From Neoconidiobolus thromboides FSU 785 (taxonomy: Eukaryota; Entomophthoromycota; Entomophthoromycetes; Entomophthorales; Neoconidiobolaceae): a DNA stretch of 56,693 bases. The translations under genes and the position numbers were made by a program. The stretch is taken from assembly GCA_025603075.1 (NCBI GenBank), contig MU626391.1, positions 1 through 56,693 of the forward strand, written 5' to 3'. Below, one piece after another: positions 37,080-47,099 of this stretch; the first letter of the stretch is position 1; the number at the start of each line of letters is the position of its first letter. The notes beneath the pieces are model-generated. The model had not been told where the DNA came from. It searched no databases and saw only the letters and a list, made by a program, of their open reading frames with translations.

Positions 37080-37837
37080 TTACTTTAACATTAAATCCTG
37101 CTTTTCTTCTTTTTCCTAAAAAAATTAACTACATCAACTAGAGACTGTTACTTTGAACTTACTTTCAATTTTAAATGAAACTTATACCAATCTGGGAGCT
37201 CATTAGGTAAATTAAGTAAATCCAAATCAAAAAGTTCAATAAAATGCTCGATAACCAGCCTCGATTTCGATTTAGCGAAATTCCTATACTATAAACAAAT
37301 TACTATATTGTCATTCCATTACCAATTTATAGTACCTCAACAACAATAGAGTTAAAATTCCAATCTTGTAACTTTCTTAAACAGCCTACAAATGCCCCAG
37401 TTTCATGAATCCCTGAACTTAATATATATAAATATACATTTTAAAAAGAGACATTTAACTTACGTGCATGTTATCAATATTGGATGTAACCTGGGTTCCA
37501 TAACCAACTCTAAACCTTCCTTAACTAAGTCCTCGCTCAATGGTTTCCAACTTAAATTAACTTTAAATGACTTTTTGTTTCCCAAATGAAACTGTAATTG
37601 TTATTAATTATTTTTAAATGATGAATACTATTAATAAACAAATACCAACTGAATCTGGTTTTCTGCCAAAAAATTGCTAACCGTTTTACTTGGTGCCTCT
37701 TCGGATAACATTATTAATGAATTGATTGTCTTATATTTTAAATAGCTAAAATGGTTTGGTTTGATATTTTCGCTACGATAAATTCCTGTCTCTACAATAC
37801 TAAACGTGTCTGGTGGATTGATTTGTGTCTTATTCAT
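37080..37837 (-). CDS. OCA/SIW14-type atypical phosphatase, catalytic Arg missing
   Basis: Five exons (37837-37646, 37591-37464, 37417-37336, 37288-37163, 37115-37080) join in phase to 187 aa. The start matches the PFA-DSP family (TFSIVETGIYRSENIKPNHF, then INSLIMLSEEAPS) and the end matches too (VGCLRKLQDWNFNSIVVEY, HFIELFDLDLL). In active members (inositol pyrophosphate or phosphotyrosine phosphatases) the P-loop is HCNKGKHRTG. Here it reads TCTSGIHETG: the Cys is kept but the Arg is Glu, so the CX5R site is broken. Yeast Oca-complex members also include inactive homologues. The last exon is short; reading through the final intron would instead end four residues later. Divergent from the MAPR gene with 114 bp between starts. 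Confidence 0.85.
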
Positions 37838-37951
37838 TTTGTTAAAAAAATAAACGTTGCATTTTTAATTTGATTTATTTGATTGGTAATCTTAAACTGT
37901 AGATTAATAAAATCAATTCTGAACTTTTTTAAATTAAATTTTATAGTAAAT

Positions 37952-38843
37952 ATGAGTGAACTTAGACAACGTAAAGAAGAACATAGAAAAGAAATTGAAG
38001 TAACAAAAGAAGATTTAAACGCAAGTAGTACTACACCAAGGGAGTTAATAAGAAGATTTTTTACTTGGCTTGGTTTTGTTTTGATATGTAACGTTTTGGC
38101 TTCTTATTTAATTACTGAATCTTTTACTTGGGGTTATAAAAATAAGTATACTAACTGGAGAACTTATATTCCTGTAATATTTAATGTAAAATAGCGAAAA
38201 TAGTAATTAACGTATTAATAGAGAAAACAGATTACTTTCACTCCAAAAGAGCTAGCTAAATATGATGGTACAAACCCAGACTTGCCTATTTATATTGCTA
38301 TAGAGTAAACACTTTTATGAAAAAATGCGATCCTTCTAAATTTTAATTTAGTGGTGAGGTTTATGATGTTACGAACGGAAAAATGTATTATGGAAAGGTA
38401 TTTCATTTCTCTTTTTTTATTTCTCTTTTTATTTCTGCTTTTATTTAATTTAAAAGGGAGGAAGTTATCATTTCTTTTCTGGTAAAGATGCGGCTCGTGC
38501 TTATGTTACTGGATGCTTCAAAACTCATCTTACTCATGATTTGAGAGGTTTGGATGAACATGATATTGAGGTAATGATGGTACATAATAATTACATGTAG
38601 TATAAAGCATATTGTAGTGCTATACAATTTTAAAAACATACTATTTTTTGGTGCTAATACTAATTAAATAATACTTAGGGAGTTAAAGATTGGCAAGAGT
38701 TTTATCGCAATCATGAAACTTATTATAAAATTGGTAATGTAATCCATGAGCCTATTGACCCCGACTCCCCTATTCCAGAAGACTGCAAAGTAGATGGCAA
38801 AAGAAAAGCATCAGAAACAGTACAAAATGCAAATAAAAGCTGA
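37952..38843 (+). CDS. Membrane-anchored cytochrome b5-like (MAPR) haem protein
   Basis: Five exons (37952-38173, 38231-38304, 38352-38397, 38457-38570, 38679-38843) give 206 aa. The N-terminus is charged, then one TM helix (about 40-57, WLGFVLICNVLASYLI). The MAPR-type b5 domain follows: TFTPKELAKYDGTNPDLPIYIAIDG, VYDVTNGKMYYGKGGSYHFF, SGKDAARAYVTGCF, LTHDLRGLDE, VKDWQEFYRNH. The Tyr-rich YYGKGGSYHFF region holds the tyrosines that bind haem in this family (Dap1, PGRMC). Such proteins bind and activate cytochromes P450 in sterol synthesis in the ER. The ATG giving MSELRQRK is chosen over an upstream in-frame one. Confidence 0.88.
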
Positions 38844-38896
38844 CTCAATTTTTATTGAATAATAAGTTATATTTTATTATTAAATATATATATTAT

Positions 38897-39534
38897 TTAT
38901 GCTCCTTTAAGTTTATATTTTGTGTTTTCTAGCTTAATAATATCTCCTTTTAAACTGAATACTATATAGTCGATACATAAACTAATTAATCCTTTAAATA
39001 ATGGAAGTAAAAACCAAAGCCAGGTCCAATGACCATCTGAAATTGGAAACAGAAAGTAGCTTACAGTGCAAAGAAGACAAATAGATAGTTTTATATATAT
39101 ATATCTATTTTCGACTTTATCGAATATTATTGGTTTCGTATCTTCTGACTTGGTGGTATGTGTCCATATTAAACTCCAGTTTAATATATCATCAATAATT
39201 ATTATAAAATGAAGCGGATTCAACGAAAACTCAAAGAATGAGCTTCAAAAGGGTTAGTATTATAACCAGAATCATATTAATAATAAAGTATTACATTATT
39301 GTCAAAATAGTAAATAAGGCAGAAACTATGATCTAAAGAAATTAAATTAAAATTAGTAATAATTAAAATTGAAATTACTTTAAACTCTCCATTCATCCTT
39401 TCGTCTTCCAGATTGTATTTCATAATTAGATGCTCCTGCTCTTCTTCATCTAACATCAATTCATTCTCTAAAATAGCATCTGAGCTATTTTGATCTTCAT
39501 TAAAAACTAAAGGATTCCTTTTTATCACTGGCAT
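38897..39534 (-). CDS. Multi-pass membrane protein, unidentified
   Basis: Three exons (39534-39379, 39332-39295, 39242-38897) join in phase to 179 aa. The N-terminal ~52 residues are acidic and cytosolic-looking (LMLDEEEQEHLIMKY). Then come about four hydrophobic segments: IIVSALFTILTIISFF (partly encoded by the 38-nt middle exon), LHFIIIIDDILNWSL, IKLSICLLCTVSYFLF and LWFLLPLFKGLISLC. The first intron carries a TACTAAT branch-like site. Family not recognised. Its start lies only 64 bp from that of MPP6 on the other strand, and its end 53 bp from the end of the MAPR gene. Confidence 0.7.
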
Positions 39535-39598
39535 TTTAAAAAAACTGTTTGAAAACTAAAGATTTTATTTTATTTTCTTACTTTTCTCTTTTTTTAAA
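39535..39598. promoter_or_regulatory. 64-bp bidirectional promoter space
   Basis: The whole DNA between two divergent start codons (membrane protein, minus; MPP6, plus) is 64 bp, AT-rich, so both 5' UTRs and core promoters must overlap or lie inside the opposite transcription unit. Confidence 0.6.
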
Positions 39599-40408
39599 AT
39601 GCCAAAAGATAGATCAAAAAACAATAAAAGTATGAAAGTATTTAAAAAAACAACTAAAATATTGAAATTTTAGATTTTACAGGTAAAAGCTCAAGCATAA
39701 CAAACAAAAGAGAACCTCGGCAACCCCGAAAATCAGCTATTGAGATACCTGCTGAGTTACTTGAAGATGATACCAATGCTTCCAAAAGCAGTGCCAAAAG
39801 TCTCCAAAGTAGTTCCAAAGACTCAATCACAAAAAATGGAACTAAAAATTCTGGTCACAATAAAGATAAAACCATATCAAAAAACTTATTATCAATGAAG
39901 GTAATAATAAACTATATAAAAAATAAATAAATAGAAACATTTTTAGTTTATGCAAAGAACATTACAAGACCAAGATAGACAAAGTTTAGACCAGATTGGT
40001 AGTAATAAAAATAAAGAAGCCAACTGGGTAGTACGTTATAAGCATACCAATGATGAGATGAAGTAAAGAAATTATTAATAATAAAAAAGTTAATTCTTAT
40101 TAACTAAACAATAGTAAGTTCAAAGTTAGTTATGATACATCTTATCTTTCATACTCTAAGGAAGAGGAAGAAAGTAATACTGGTCGTCAATCTTTTGGTA
40201 ATTTTAACCAAAAGATACAGGTAATCATTTATTTATTTATGAGAGAATTATTTCCTTCTTTATTTAATAAATCATTTAGGCCATTACTGAAGAAACTGAA
40301 CGTAAACTTAGAATGGAGAGGATTGAAAAGCTAGAGCTACAAAATAGTATAAGTAATGAAGAGATGGCTAATAGAATGAAAAATAACTTAAAAAGACCTT
40401 TTCATTAG
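39599..40408 (+). CDS. MPP6: M-phase phosphoprotein 6 (Mpp6), nuclear exosome cofactor
   Basis: Mpp6 tethers the RNA helicase Mtr4 to the nuclear exosome and helps pre-rRNA and surveillance decay. Exons 39599-39629, 39674-39900, 39947-40062, 40115-40220 and 40280-40408 give 202 aa. The hallmark SKNLLSMKFMQRTLQDQD matches the exosome-binding SKNLLxMKFMQR motif; SFGNFNQKI and NEEMANRM match the second and third conserved blocks. The first exon is 31 nt; a second AG at 39682 would remove three residues and cannot be excluded. The N-terminal Ser/Lys region is low complexity. Confidence 0.85.
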
Positions 40409-40684
40409 TTATATGATAGTTACTTTGAAATGATTTTTTGTATGATTTTATAGGTTTTGTTAATGTTACTAATTAACATTACTTTTGATTGTATGTTTTT
40501 TTAAATAAAAATTAAGTATTTTTGTCTATATTAATAGCTTTTAATCACGTCTACTTTTGGATTCAATAAAAACAATTATCACAATACTTCAGACCCATTT
40601 CATTTTTTATCAAAAAATCATTTATCATTTTAAATCATAATAAACCTTATACTTTATTTGACTAAGATGTCTTTTGAAGTACAT

Positions 40685-41130
40685 TCAATTTTCTTCTTTA
40701 GTAGGTGGTGGCCCGCAAGGTTGAATCATTTTCTACAACTAAATAAATATTATTATTAAATTATAAATGCTTCCTACCTCCAAGCAATGAAATTTAATTC
40801 TGCCAATGGACTCGCCTTCAGCAATTGAAAAATAATGGGTTAATTGAGCATGACCAATATAACTTGCGTAAGAATCTCTATGTTGATTGAGCATCCATTC
40901 ACTAATAAAATGGTTATTTTGGAAACTTATACTTGAATAACAATTACAATTTAGTAGTATCAGCATGTCCTGTTCCTACGTATTTGGATTGTACTATATT
41001 ATGTGGTTAATTCAGTTATTACAATTAATTATTATAGTTACAGTGCTCTAATTGAGAGTTTAAATTAAATCTATCCTAAATAATTAGTATTGTTAGTAGT
41101 CTCTATTAAATTTATAATTCAATTTACCAT
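40685..41130 (-). CDS. SF3B5: Splicing factor SF3B subunit 5 (SF3b10)
   Basis: Small U2 snRNP SF3b subunit that buttresses SF3B1 at the branch site. Five exons (41130-41128, 41075-41042, 40993-40948, 40901-40778, 40732-40685) join in phase to 84 aa (family 86). The reading is M, then DRFNLNSQLEHL, QSKYVGTGHADTTKFEW, MLNQHRDSYASYIGHAQL, EGESIGRIKF, KMIQPCGPPP. Exon 1 contributes only the start ATG, followed at once by donor GTAAAT; the first intron has a perfect TACTAAC branch site. Strong conservation makes the model firm. Confidence 0.93.
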
Positions 41131-41240
41131 GATTAAAAAATAAAAATTACAAAGTTTTGCATTTTATCAAATAATGCAATTTTATTTTTAAAAAAAGATA
41201 CAAATAAAAAGCAATATATAAAAATAATCGTTAGATTCAT

Positions 41241-41853
41241 TTATTCCAAATTTTTAATATCATTAATAGCATCTACATTAGCTGTCATTTTGAATTTCTT
41301 CTCAGGTTCTTTCTTTTCAACCATTTCATCTTTGTTTTTTCCAGCTAAATTCCCTTTCCTCTTTAACCTTTTAGCTCTTTTTTTAGCCGTTTTTTCTTCT
41401 TCTTGCTTTCTGATATTTTCTATTTGTTTCTGATATGCCTCTCTTTCTTTTTCCTATTGAATAAATTAATACACATTTAAATCTCTATTTTAAATTTCAT
41501 TTACATTCCTAGCTTCTGCTTCCATTGCAGCTAATCGACTATACTCTCGCCTCCTCTGTGCGCGATAAACATGAAACTCTCCACTACCTGCCCCAGCGCT
41601 TGAACCTATTTATTTGTTAGCAATAATATTTTAAAATAGTGACCTTTCGGTTACCTTGTACATTTGGATTAATTTCTGGTACGTTACTAAATGGGTCTAG
41701 TTTATTTCTAGTACCATTCAGAGGTAAGTTGAGCTCTACATCTTTGTGTTTCATCAACTTTTCAATCTTAATCTTTTGTTTTTCTTGCTCAGTATATATA
41801 TGATATCCTTTTTTTTCAGTCTTACCCTCATCTTTTTGCTCTTTTTCACTCAT
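41241..41853 (-). CDS. PRKRIP1: PRKRIP1-like spliceosomal protein
   Basis: Three exons (41853-41655, 41605-41505, 41453-41241) give 170 aa. The family signature is [16 protein letters not shown], split by the first intron after the Q codon, then RRREYSRL. The N-terminal part has the [12 protein letters not shown] block; the C-terminal half is a long charged helix rich in Glu/Lys ([20 protein letters not shown]). In human spliceosomes PRKRIP1 is a long helix bridging U2 snRNP and the catalytic core at the C* stage. Divergent from the thioesterase with 100 bp between starts. Confidence 0.88.
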
Positions 41854-41953
41854 TTTTTAATAAAATTATAAAATAAAATTATAAAATAAAATTGGGTGTC
41901 ATTTTTTAAATTTTACTTTTTATTTGCTCACTTTTATTAATTTTAAAATTTAA

Positions 41954-42721
41954 ATGTTAAAACAATTCAATTTGATACAAATTAGTACACTACAGAGGTT
42001 AATTACACTACAAAGGTCAACTTTATTACAAAAACGACTCGTCAATACCTCCACATCACGCTTGGCTCCGTCAAAAAGGACTCCTGTTAAACTCACTTTA
42101 ACACTTTTAGCATCGACTTTACTAGCTGGCGTAACATACCAATATTATAAGACTATAAATGAAAAGAAGAAATTAGATAGGATATCTTCGGAAATAAATA
42201 ATTTACAAATTGTAAACCAACTAGAGTCTGGAAACTTAGGACCTTATAAAAAGATCGAAACTTTGTTTTCTAGTGAAGCAGATAAGAGTATGGCGAAAGA
42301 GTCCAACTTAACCCAAACCACCTATCGTTCACCAGATAAAATTCCTTTCCCACCAAGGATTTATTACAATAGCCAAGAAGGGCAAAGTTACGAGGTCCAT
42401 TTTGCAGGTAGCTCATTAGGAGATGGTAATGGTAACATTCATGAAGGTGTCATCTCTTCTTTATTGGATGAAGCATTTGCTAGGGTAGCTTTTCAAAAGT
42501 TTCATACACATTATCTGTTTACAGCTAATTTAAGTATTGACTTTATGGATGAACTGAAGGTGGATTCTTTCTTTTTAATCCATTGTCAGCTGGCTATTAA
42601 TGATAAAAATTACAAGGCAGAAATTCGAGCAGAAGTTAAAGAGGTTGATAGCGGTAAGGTTGTTGCTAATGCTACTGGTTTGTTTTTGGTTCCTAAAGAT
42701 AAGAGACATTTAATCAAATAA
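41954..42721 (+). CDS. Hotdog-fold thioesterase-like protein, mitochondrial membrane
   Basis: Single 255-aa frame. The first ~45 residues are basic and Ser/Thr/Leu-rich without acids, like a mitochondrial targeting signal, followed by a TM helix (about 48-62, LTLTLLASTLLAGVTY). The C-terminal hotdog fold (about 145-250) holds FAGSSLGDGNGNIHEGVISSLLDEA, in which the GxxHEG..S.LLDE helix is the active-site region of THEM4/PaaI-type acyl-CoA thioesterases, and the strand LFTANLSIDFMDEL. Layout resembles yeast Fmp10-type proteins. Substrate unknown. Confidence 0.8.
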   Translation: MLKQFNLIQISTLQRLITLQRSTLLQKRLVNTSTSRLAPSKRTPVKLTLTLLASTLLAGVTYQYYKTINEKKKLDRISSEINNLQIVNQLESGNLGPYKKIETLFSSEADKSMAKESNLTQTTYRSPDKIPFPPRIYYNSQEGQSYEVHFAGSSLGDGNGNIHEGVISSLLDEAFARVAFQKFHTHYLFTANLSIDFMDELKVDSFFLIHCQLAINDKNYKAEIRAEVKEVDSGKVVANATGLFLVPKDKRHLIK

Positions 42722-42865
42722 GTTTACAGTTTAAAAGTTTTTATTATAAAATAATTTAAAATAATAAACAATAAATAAACTAAAAATTTATGTTTGTTTA
42801 AACATTCTTTATATAATATATTATGAATATGTATTATTAGGTCTGTTTTAAGGTACATTATTTAA

Positions 42866-43890
42866 TTAGATTATTTGAAGCTAATAAAAAACATTAACAA
42901 ATAAGACATTGGGTTGAAGATAGAAATAACTTACATAATTGCTTGGTACAATACCAGTCTTACCATCCTTAGAACGTGCTTGCCACCATTTTCCTTCTTT
43001 GTCTGCAATTTCCAATTCATCTCCTTTAGCAAATGAGAGCTCATTAGAATCTTGACTTACGTCTATTAAAGGTTAATTTTCTTAAACTTAAGATATTATA
43101 AAATTAATTTTACAAGCATAAGTTGCTTTAGCGCGATATTGATAATTAAGGGTATCAGTACCACCTAAAATGGTACCACCTAACATAGTACCACCAAATG
43201 GGTTGCCTGAGCTAGTACCAACAATATTACTAAAGCTATCAGGTCTAGCAGGATTGCTATATTTCGAGTTATCGCTAAAGTTTCCAGCTTCATTATTTTG
43301 ACTTGAGTTTTGCTTTTCAACACTTTTATTAGTATCCTCTTCAATATCTTCTTCTGGACTTTTACCCAAGGCTATAAGAGTGATAAACTTGAATACGAAT
43401 TTAATTGAAGTAGAATTATATTGAATTTATTAATTACCAAAGATATTACCAATAACCCAAAACCAGCATAGGGCACCGTTGCTTTTACCTTTATACTACT
43501 CTTTTCAATCTCATTCAAATTTTGGAAGGCTAACACACAAAATACTAAACCAATGGAAAGGTAAGCGATGAGCTATAAAATAAATTATTATTAATGTTAA
43601 CCATCAATTATAAATAATAACATTAATAACCTACGGATAAATGGTAATTTTTAAGAGAGTTTGTAAATAAGATAACTAAGGTATAAACTAACACAAATAG
43701 CACATATATTAAACAAAACCAACATAATGCTGATTCTGTTTTTATTGATATTAAACCTCCTAATGCAATTACCCAACTAATCTATAATGCTTTATTAATT
43801 TGAGTTGTGACTAGTGAGCTGTTGGTTTACCGTATATAGAGCGGAAAGTATTAATTTTAATGGACTTTTAAATATCGTCTCAAGGCTCAT
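42866..43890 (-). CDS. SHO1: Sho1 osmosensor / SH3 membrane adaptor
   Basis: Sho1 is a four-TM plasma-membrane scaffold feeding the HOG MAP-kinase pathway and polarised growth. Exons 43890-43831, 43781-43635, 43572-43438, 43387-43114, 43062-42935 and 42880-42866 join in phase to 252 aa. TM segments include ISWVIALGGLISI, WFCLIYVLFVLVYTLVILF, LIAYLSIGLVFCVLAF and FGLLVISLFITLIAL. A Ser/Asn linker with the small repeat GGTMLGGTILGGT (about 162-174) precedes the SH3 domain: YRAKATYAY, LSFAKGDELEIAD, GKWWQAR, GKTGIVPSNYLQII. The fourth exon uses acceptor AAG at 43388-43390, needed for frame. The SH3 binding-face residues (ALYDY-like, WW, PSNY) are present. Confidence 0.92.
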
Positions 43891-44167
43891 TTTTTGATAT
43901 ATTAATTTAAGATTAATTAAATTGAAAAGAATAAAAAAATTCAACTTAAAATTTTAATTAATTAGATTTTTAATGTTCTACTATTTTTAATATAAAGAAC
44001 AATAGAGATTGCCCTTAAATTTTGCAATTAGATCAAACTTATCCTTTATTTTTCTAATTAACATTAATTTGAATAGTAACTCACTTCGAAATTTTAAAAT
44101 GAAATAAATTATGAAATTACTTTATTATACTATTATATTTTATAAACTATTTTTATTATGTGTTATT

Positions 44168-45202
44168 TTATAACAAATCAAAACTAGCAACAGACTCATA
44201 TTTTTTTAAAGTATCATCACTTAATGGATAATTCTGTGGACGAATTAATAACTTAACTTTCATCCCAGCTTCAAGGGCAGCGTCAAGTTCTTGGGTGATT
44301 ATCAAAATTAGTAAAATAAAACTAGAAAGTCAATAGCTTACCTAATGGATTATCACTTAAAAACAAGATAGTTGAAGGATCTTTTTCAAGTCCAAGTTCT
44401 CTAGCAATCTTGAGATAAGATTCTTTGGTTATTTTTGAACCAGCTGTTATGGTATCAAAATGACCATCAATAAACTAAAAATAAACTTAAATTTTAAATA
44501 AAATTAGAATATTTACTTTTAGCATATCCCCTTCCTCAGTATATTTAAATAATAATTTTTGAGCTTCAATACTACCAGAAGAGTAAATATAAATAGGCAC
44601 TTGTTCTTTTACCCATCTCTCGAATGCCTGTTTAACATCTGGGAAACAACTATTTATTAATTTTCTGTTTTTTTTAAACATTAATGATTCATTTACTATC
44701 CCTTAATTTCTCCACTTTCATATCCTTCTCTCCAAATAAAGCCCTGTAAATTTTTTAATGCAGCCTGTTTACGGTCAATGGACATCTGCCACTCTATGCT
44801 TTTAAGAATTGAATTTCTACTTTTCCTGAAATAATGTAAGTTTAATTTAATCTACAATTATTAAAGTTACTCCACATCTTGCTCCAAATCTGGTATCAAT
44901 ATCGCCCCTTCTACTTTATCTTCAACATCTTTCATTGACTTTTTATTTAGTTTATAAATGTTTTTATAGCTTTAAATTTTATGCTTACTTGCAGTTGTAG
45001 TTCTTGGAGATACTTTTTGAACTCAAAATTGTCCCATAATTCAATCAACGCTGAAGGTAATTTATTTTTAAAATAAGGAAACAGGTTTTCTTTCACAAAC
45101 GGAATTGGAGTTGTGGTTCCTTCAATGTCGGTTAAAATTATCTTGGCTAAAATTGATTAAGACATTATATATATTATTATTGTAATTTTTACTGCTAGCC
45201 AT
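44168..45202 (-). CDS. UTR4: Enolase-phosphatase E1 (methionine salvage)
   Basis: Converts 2,3-diketomethylthiopentyl-1-phosphate to acireductone in the methionine salvage pathway. Seven exons (45202-45193, 45146-44989, 44938-44871, 44825-44697, 44649-44517, 44474-44342, 44289-44168) give 250 aa. HAD motif I is ILTDIEGTTTPI with the nucleophile Asp; then FVKENLFPYF, WQMSIDRKQAALKNLQGFIW (the family QG.IW hallmark), motif II YSSGSIEAQKL, motif III Lys in GSKITKESY, motif IV ILFLSDNPLEL, and VKLLIRPQNYPL. The first coding exon is only 10 nt. Mg2+-dependent and monomeric in homologues. Confidence 0.93.
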
Positions 45203-45600
45203 TTTAGTTATTAAAGATTATTTTTGTTTTTTTTAATTGATTGTTTCTGTATTTTATTCATAATATTTTAGCAGTTATTTTAATTTGCTAAAATTTGACT
45301 TAAAAATCACTACTTTAAAATCATTAATCAATGTAACTTTAGGCTGGTAGGTCAAAAGTTACATTATCAAAAGTATTAAAGTATAATATTTGACACTTGC
45401 AAGCTATTAACTTATCTTGTTAAAAATTGGTCCCCAGTACTTACCCATATTTAAATCTATTAAAAATAAATCCAGCAGTTTGTATAATAGTGTTTAGCTT
45501 TGATTTTCTTATGCTAAGCTTTCTAAAAATTGAAAGGATAGGATTAATACAATCATTTTGAATTCTTCCCCTTTAACAGCTTGAATTTTAATATGTCATA
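45203..45600. other. Intergenic AT-rich stretch
   Basis: Upstream of UTR4; nothing recognised. Confidence 0.45.
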
Positions 45601-46900
45601 TTAATTCGAACAAGAAACAGATATCCTTTTAGAATACTATTTGAATTTTCAAAGTTGGATAGACTGCTTGAGCACCAATTTCTAAGTGAACGTTCATTTG
45701 ATATTGCAAATGGGATTCTCAAATATAATTTAGTTTACTCGATATATAATGAAAGAGGATTCAAGAAATACTATTATTGTCAAGAAAAATTTGTTAAAGA
45801 AAATAAGATATTAATGAAACACATAAATCTATATAATAGTAACATTGGATATTTAGAATATTATCTGAGCTTAGAATCTATATATTATGAAAGAGAAGAA
45901 GGTTTTGATAACAATAATATGATTGAAATTAAATCTAATTTACCAATCTTGAAGAAATTAGCCATAAATTCATACAAACATGTACAATCATTAAACATAT
46001 TTAAGAAATACCTAAATCAACTAAATGTGTTTGAATATGAAAAATAGCATAATAATTAATGATTTTGTTTATTACTTCAACTCAGAGATTTTAATATTGT
46101 TGAAAGTAGATTCTAAATGCAATTTAAATTGTAACAAATTAGATATTATTAAGTCAAAGCTCATTATTTTAAAAGTATTACATTTAACATCACCAAAATT
46201 TATTAATACTACCCCATTGAGTTTAATTCAAATACAAATTCTATATCAGGTCTGAGATTGAAAGCTAAAGGATATTTATTTTGCTTCATACATCGAGTGT
46301 TTTGGTGACCTCAGTATAGTCGAAAGCGTAAAAGTAATAGATAATTCAGGAGCTTATTTTGATCTTGGTTACAAAGAAAATAGCATGAGATTAATTGAAG
46401 ATAGCAGTATCATTGTATTGTCTTATTTTAACTTATGTAAAATTGATTCTGATTTTTTGAAATTCCCATCTTTAAAGCATTTACATTTTTAGCCCACCTA
46501 AGAAATTGTTATGTAATATTTCTTTGTTATCAGATATTTGAAATACTAGTATTATTTATTTAAATTCCAATATTAATACCTTTCATGATTTTGAATTATA
46601 TGATGCTAAACAATATAGTAAAAAGTTTAAACATATTCAATCTAAATTTACAAAACAAATTTAAACTAACTGCTTTTATTATGAATATGAGGTATTTCTC
46701 AATCCCCTGTTCCTATTTATAAGCCTTGAAGTGTTTTAAATTTGAGACATTGACTAATAAACCTAAATCCAGATGAAGATATCAACCTTATATCTGTTAC
46801 TCCTTTACTGCTTATTATACCAATTAAGGATATAAATCTGAGCTTTTATAATTAGTCAAGAGAGAACTCAATTATGAATTGGATGTGGCTGTAAAAAATT
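45601..46900 (+). pseudogene. Decayed leucine-rich-repeat-type protein
   Basis: Protein-like stretches in changing frames. The first (45655-46047, 130 codons) has Leu/Ile-spaced pieces such as INLYNSNIGYLEYYLSLESI and SNLPILKKLAINSYKHVQSL; a second (to 46255) shows SKLIILKVLHLTSPKF; a third (about 46290-46490) ends LKFPSLKHLHF before TAG. This fits irregular LRRs as found in F-box/LRR gene families of early-diverging fungi. Stops and frame changes at about 46045, 46255 and 46492 speak for decay rather than introns, since donor/acceptor pairs do not repair the frames. Confidence 0.5.
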
Positions 46901-47000
46901 AAAACTACATTTATTATTATTATGGCTATTATTATCATTATTGTTAGCTATTTTTATTACTGTTTTGTTATTGTCTCTTGTAGTTGACTTAAAAAACATT
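46900..47000. repeat. TTA-rich simple sequence
   Basis: Imperfect TTA/TTG triplet run (clearest 46909-46955) at the end of the decayed LRR-type region. Confidence 0.6.
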
Positions 47001-47099
47001 TGATTGTTATTATGATTGTTGATTTTATTTATTAAGCATATTTGCTATATAAACTATAACTTTTATGTAGTTTTGTTTATACTATAATTAATAACATTT

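Noticed and set aside
43114-43440. Apparent phase break between SHO1 exons 3 and 4
   Set aside because: Using the AAG acceptor at 43388-43390 instead of TAG at 43371-43373 restores phase and adds FITLIALG, completing the fourth TM helix.
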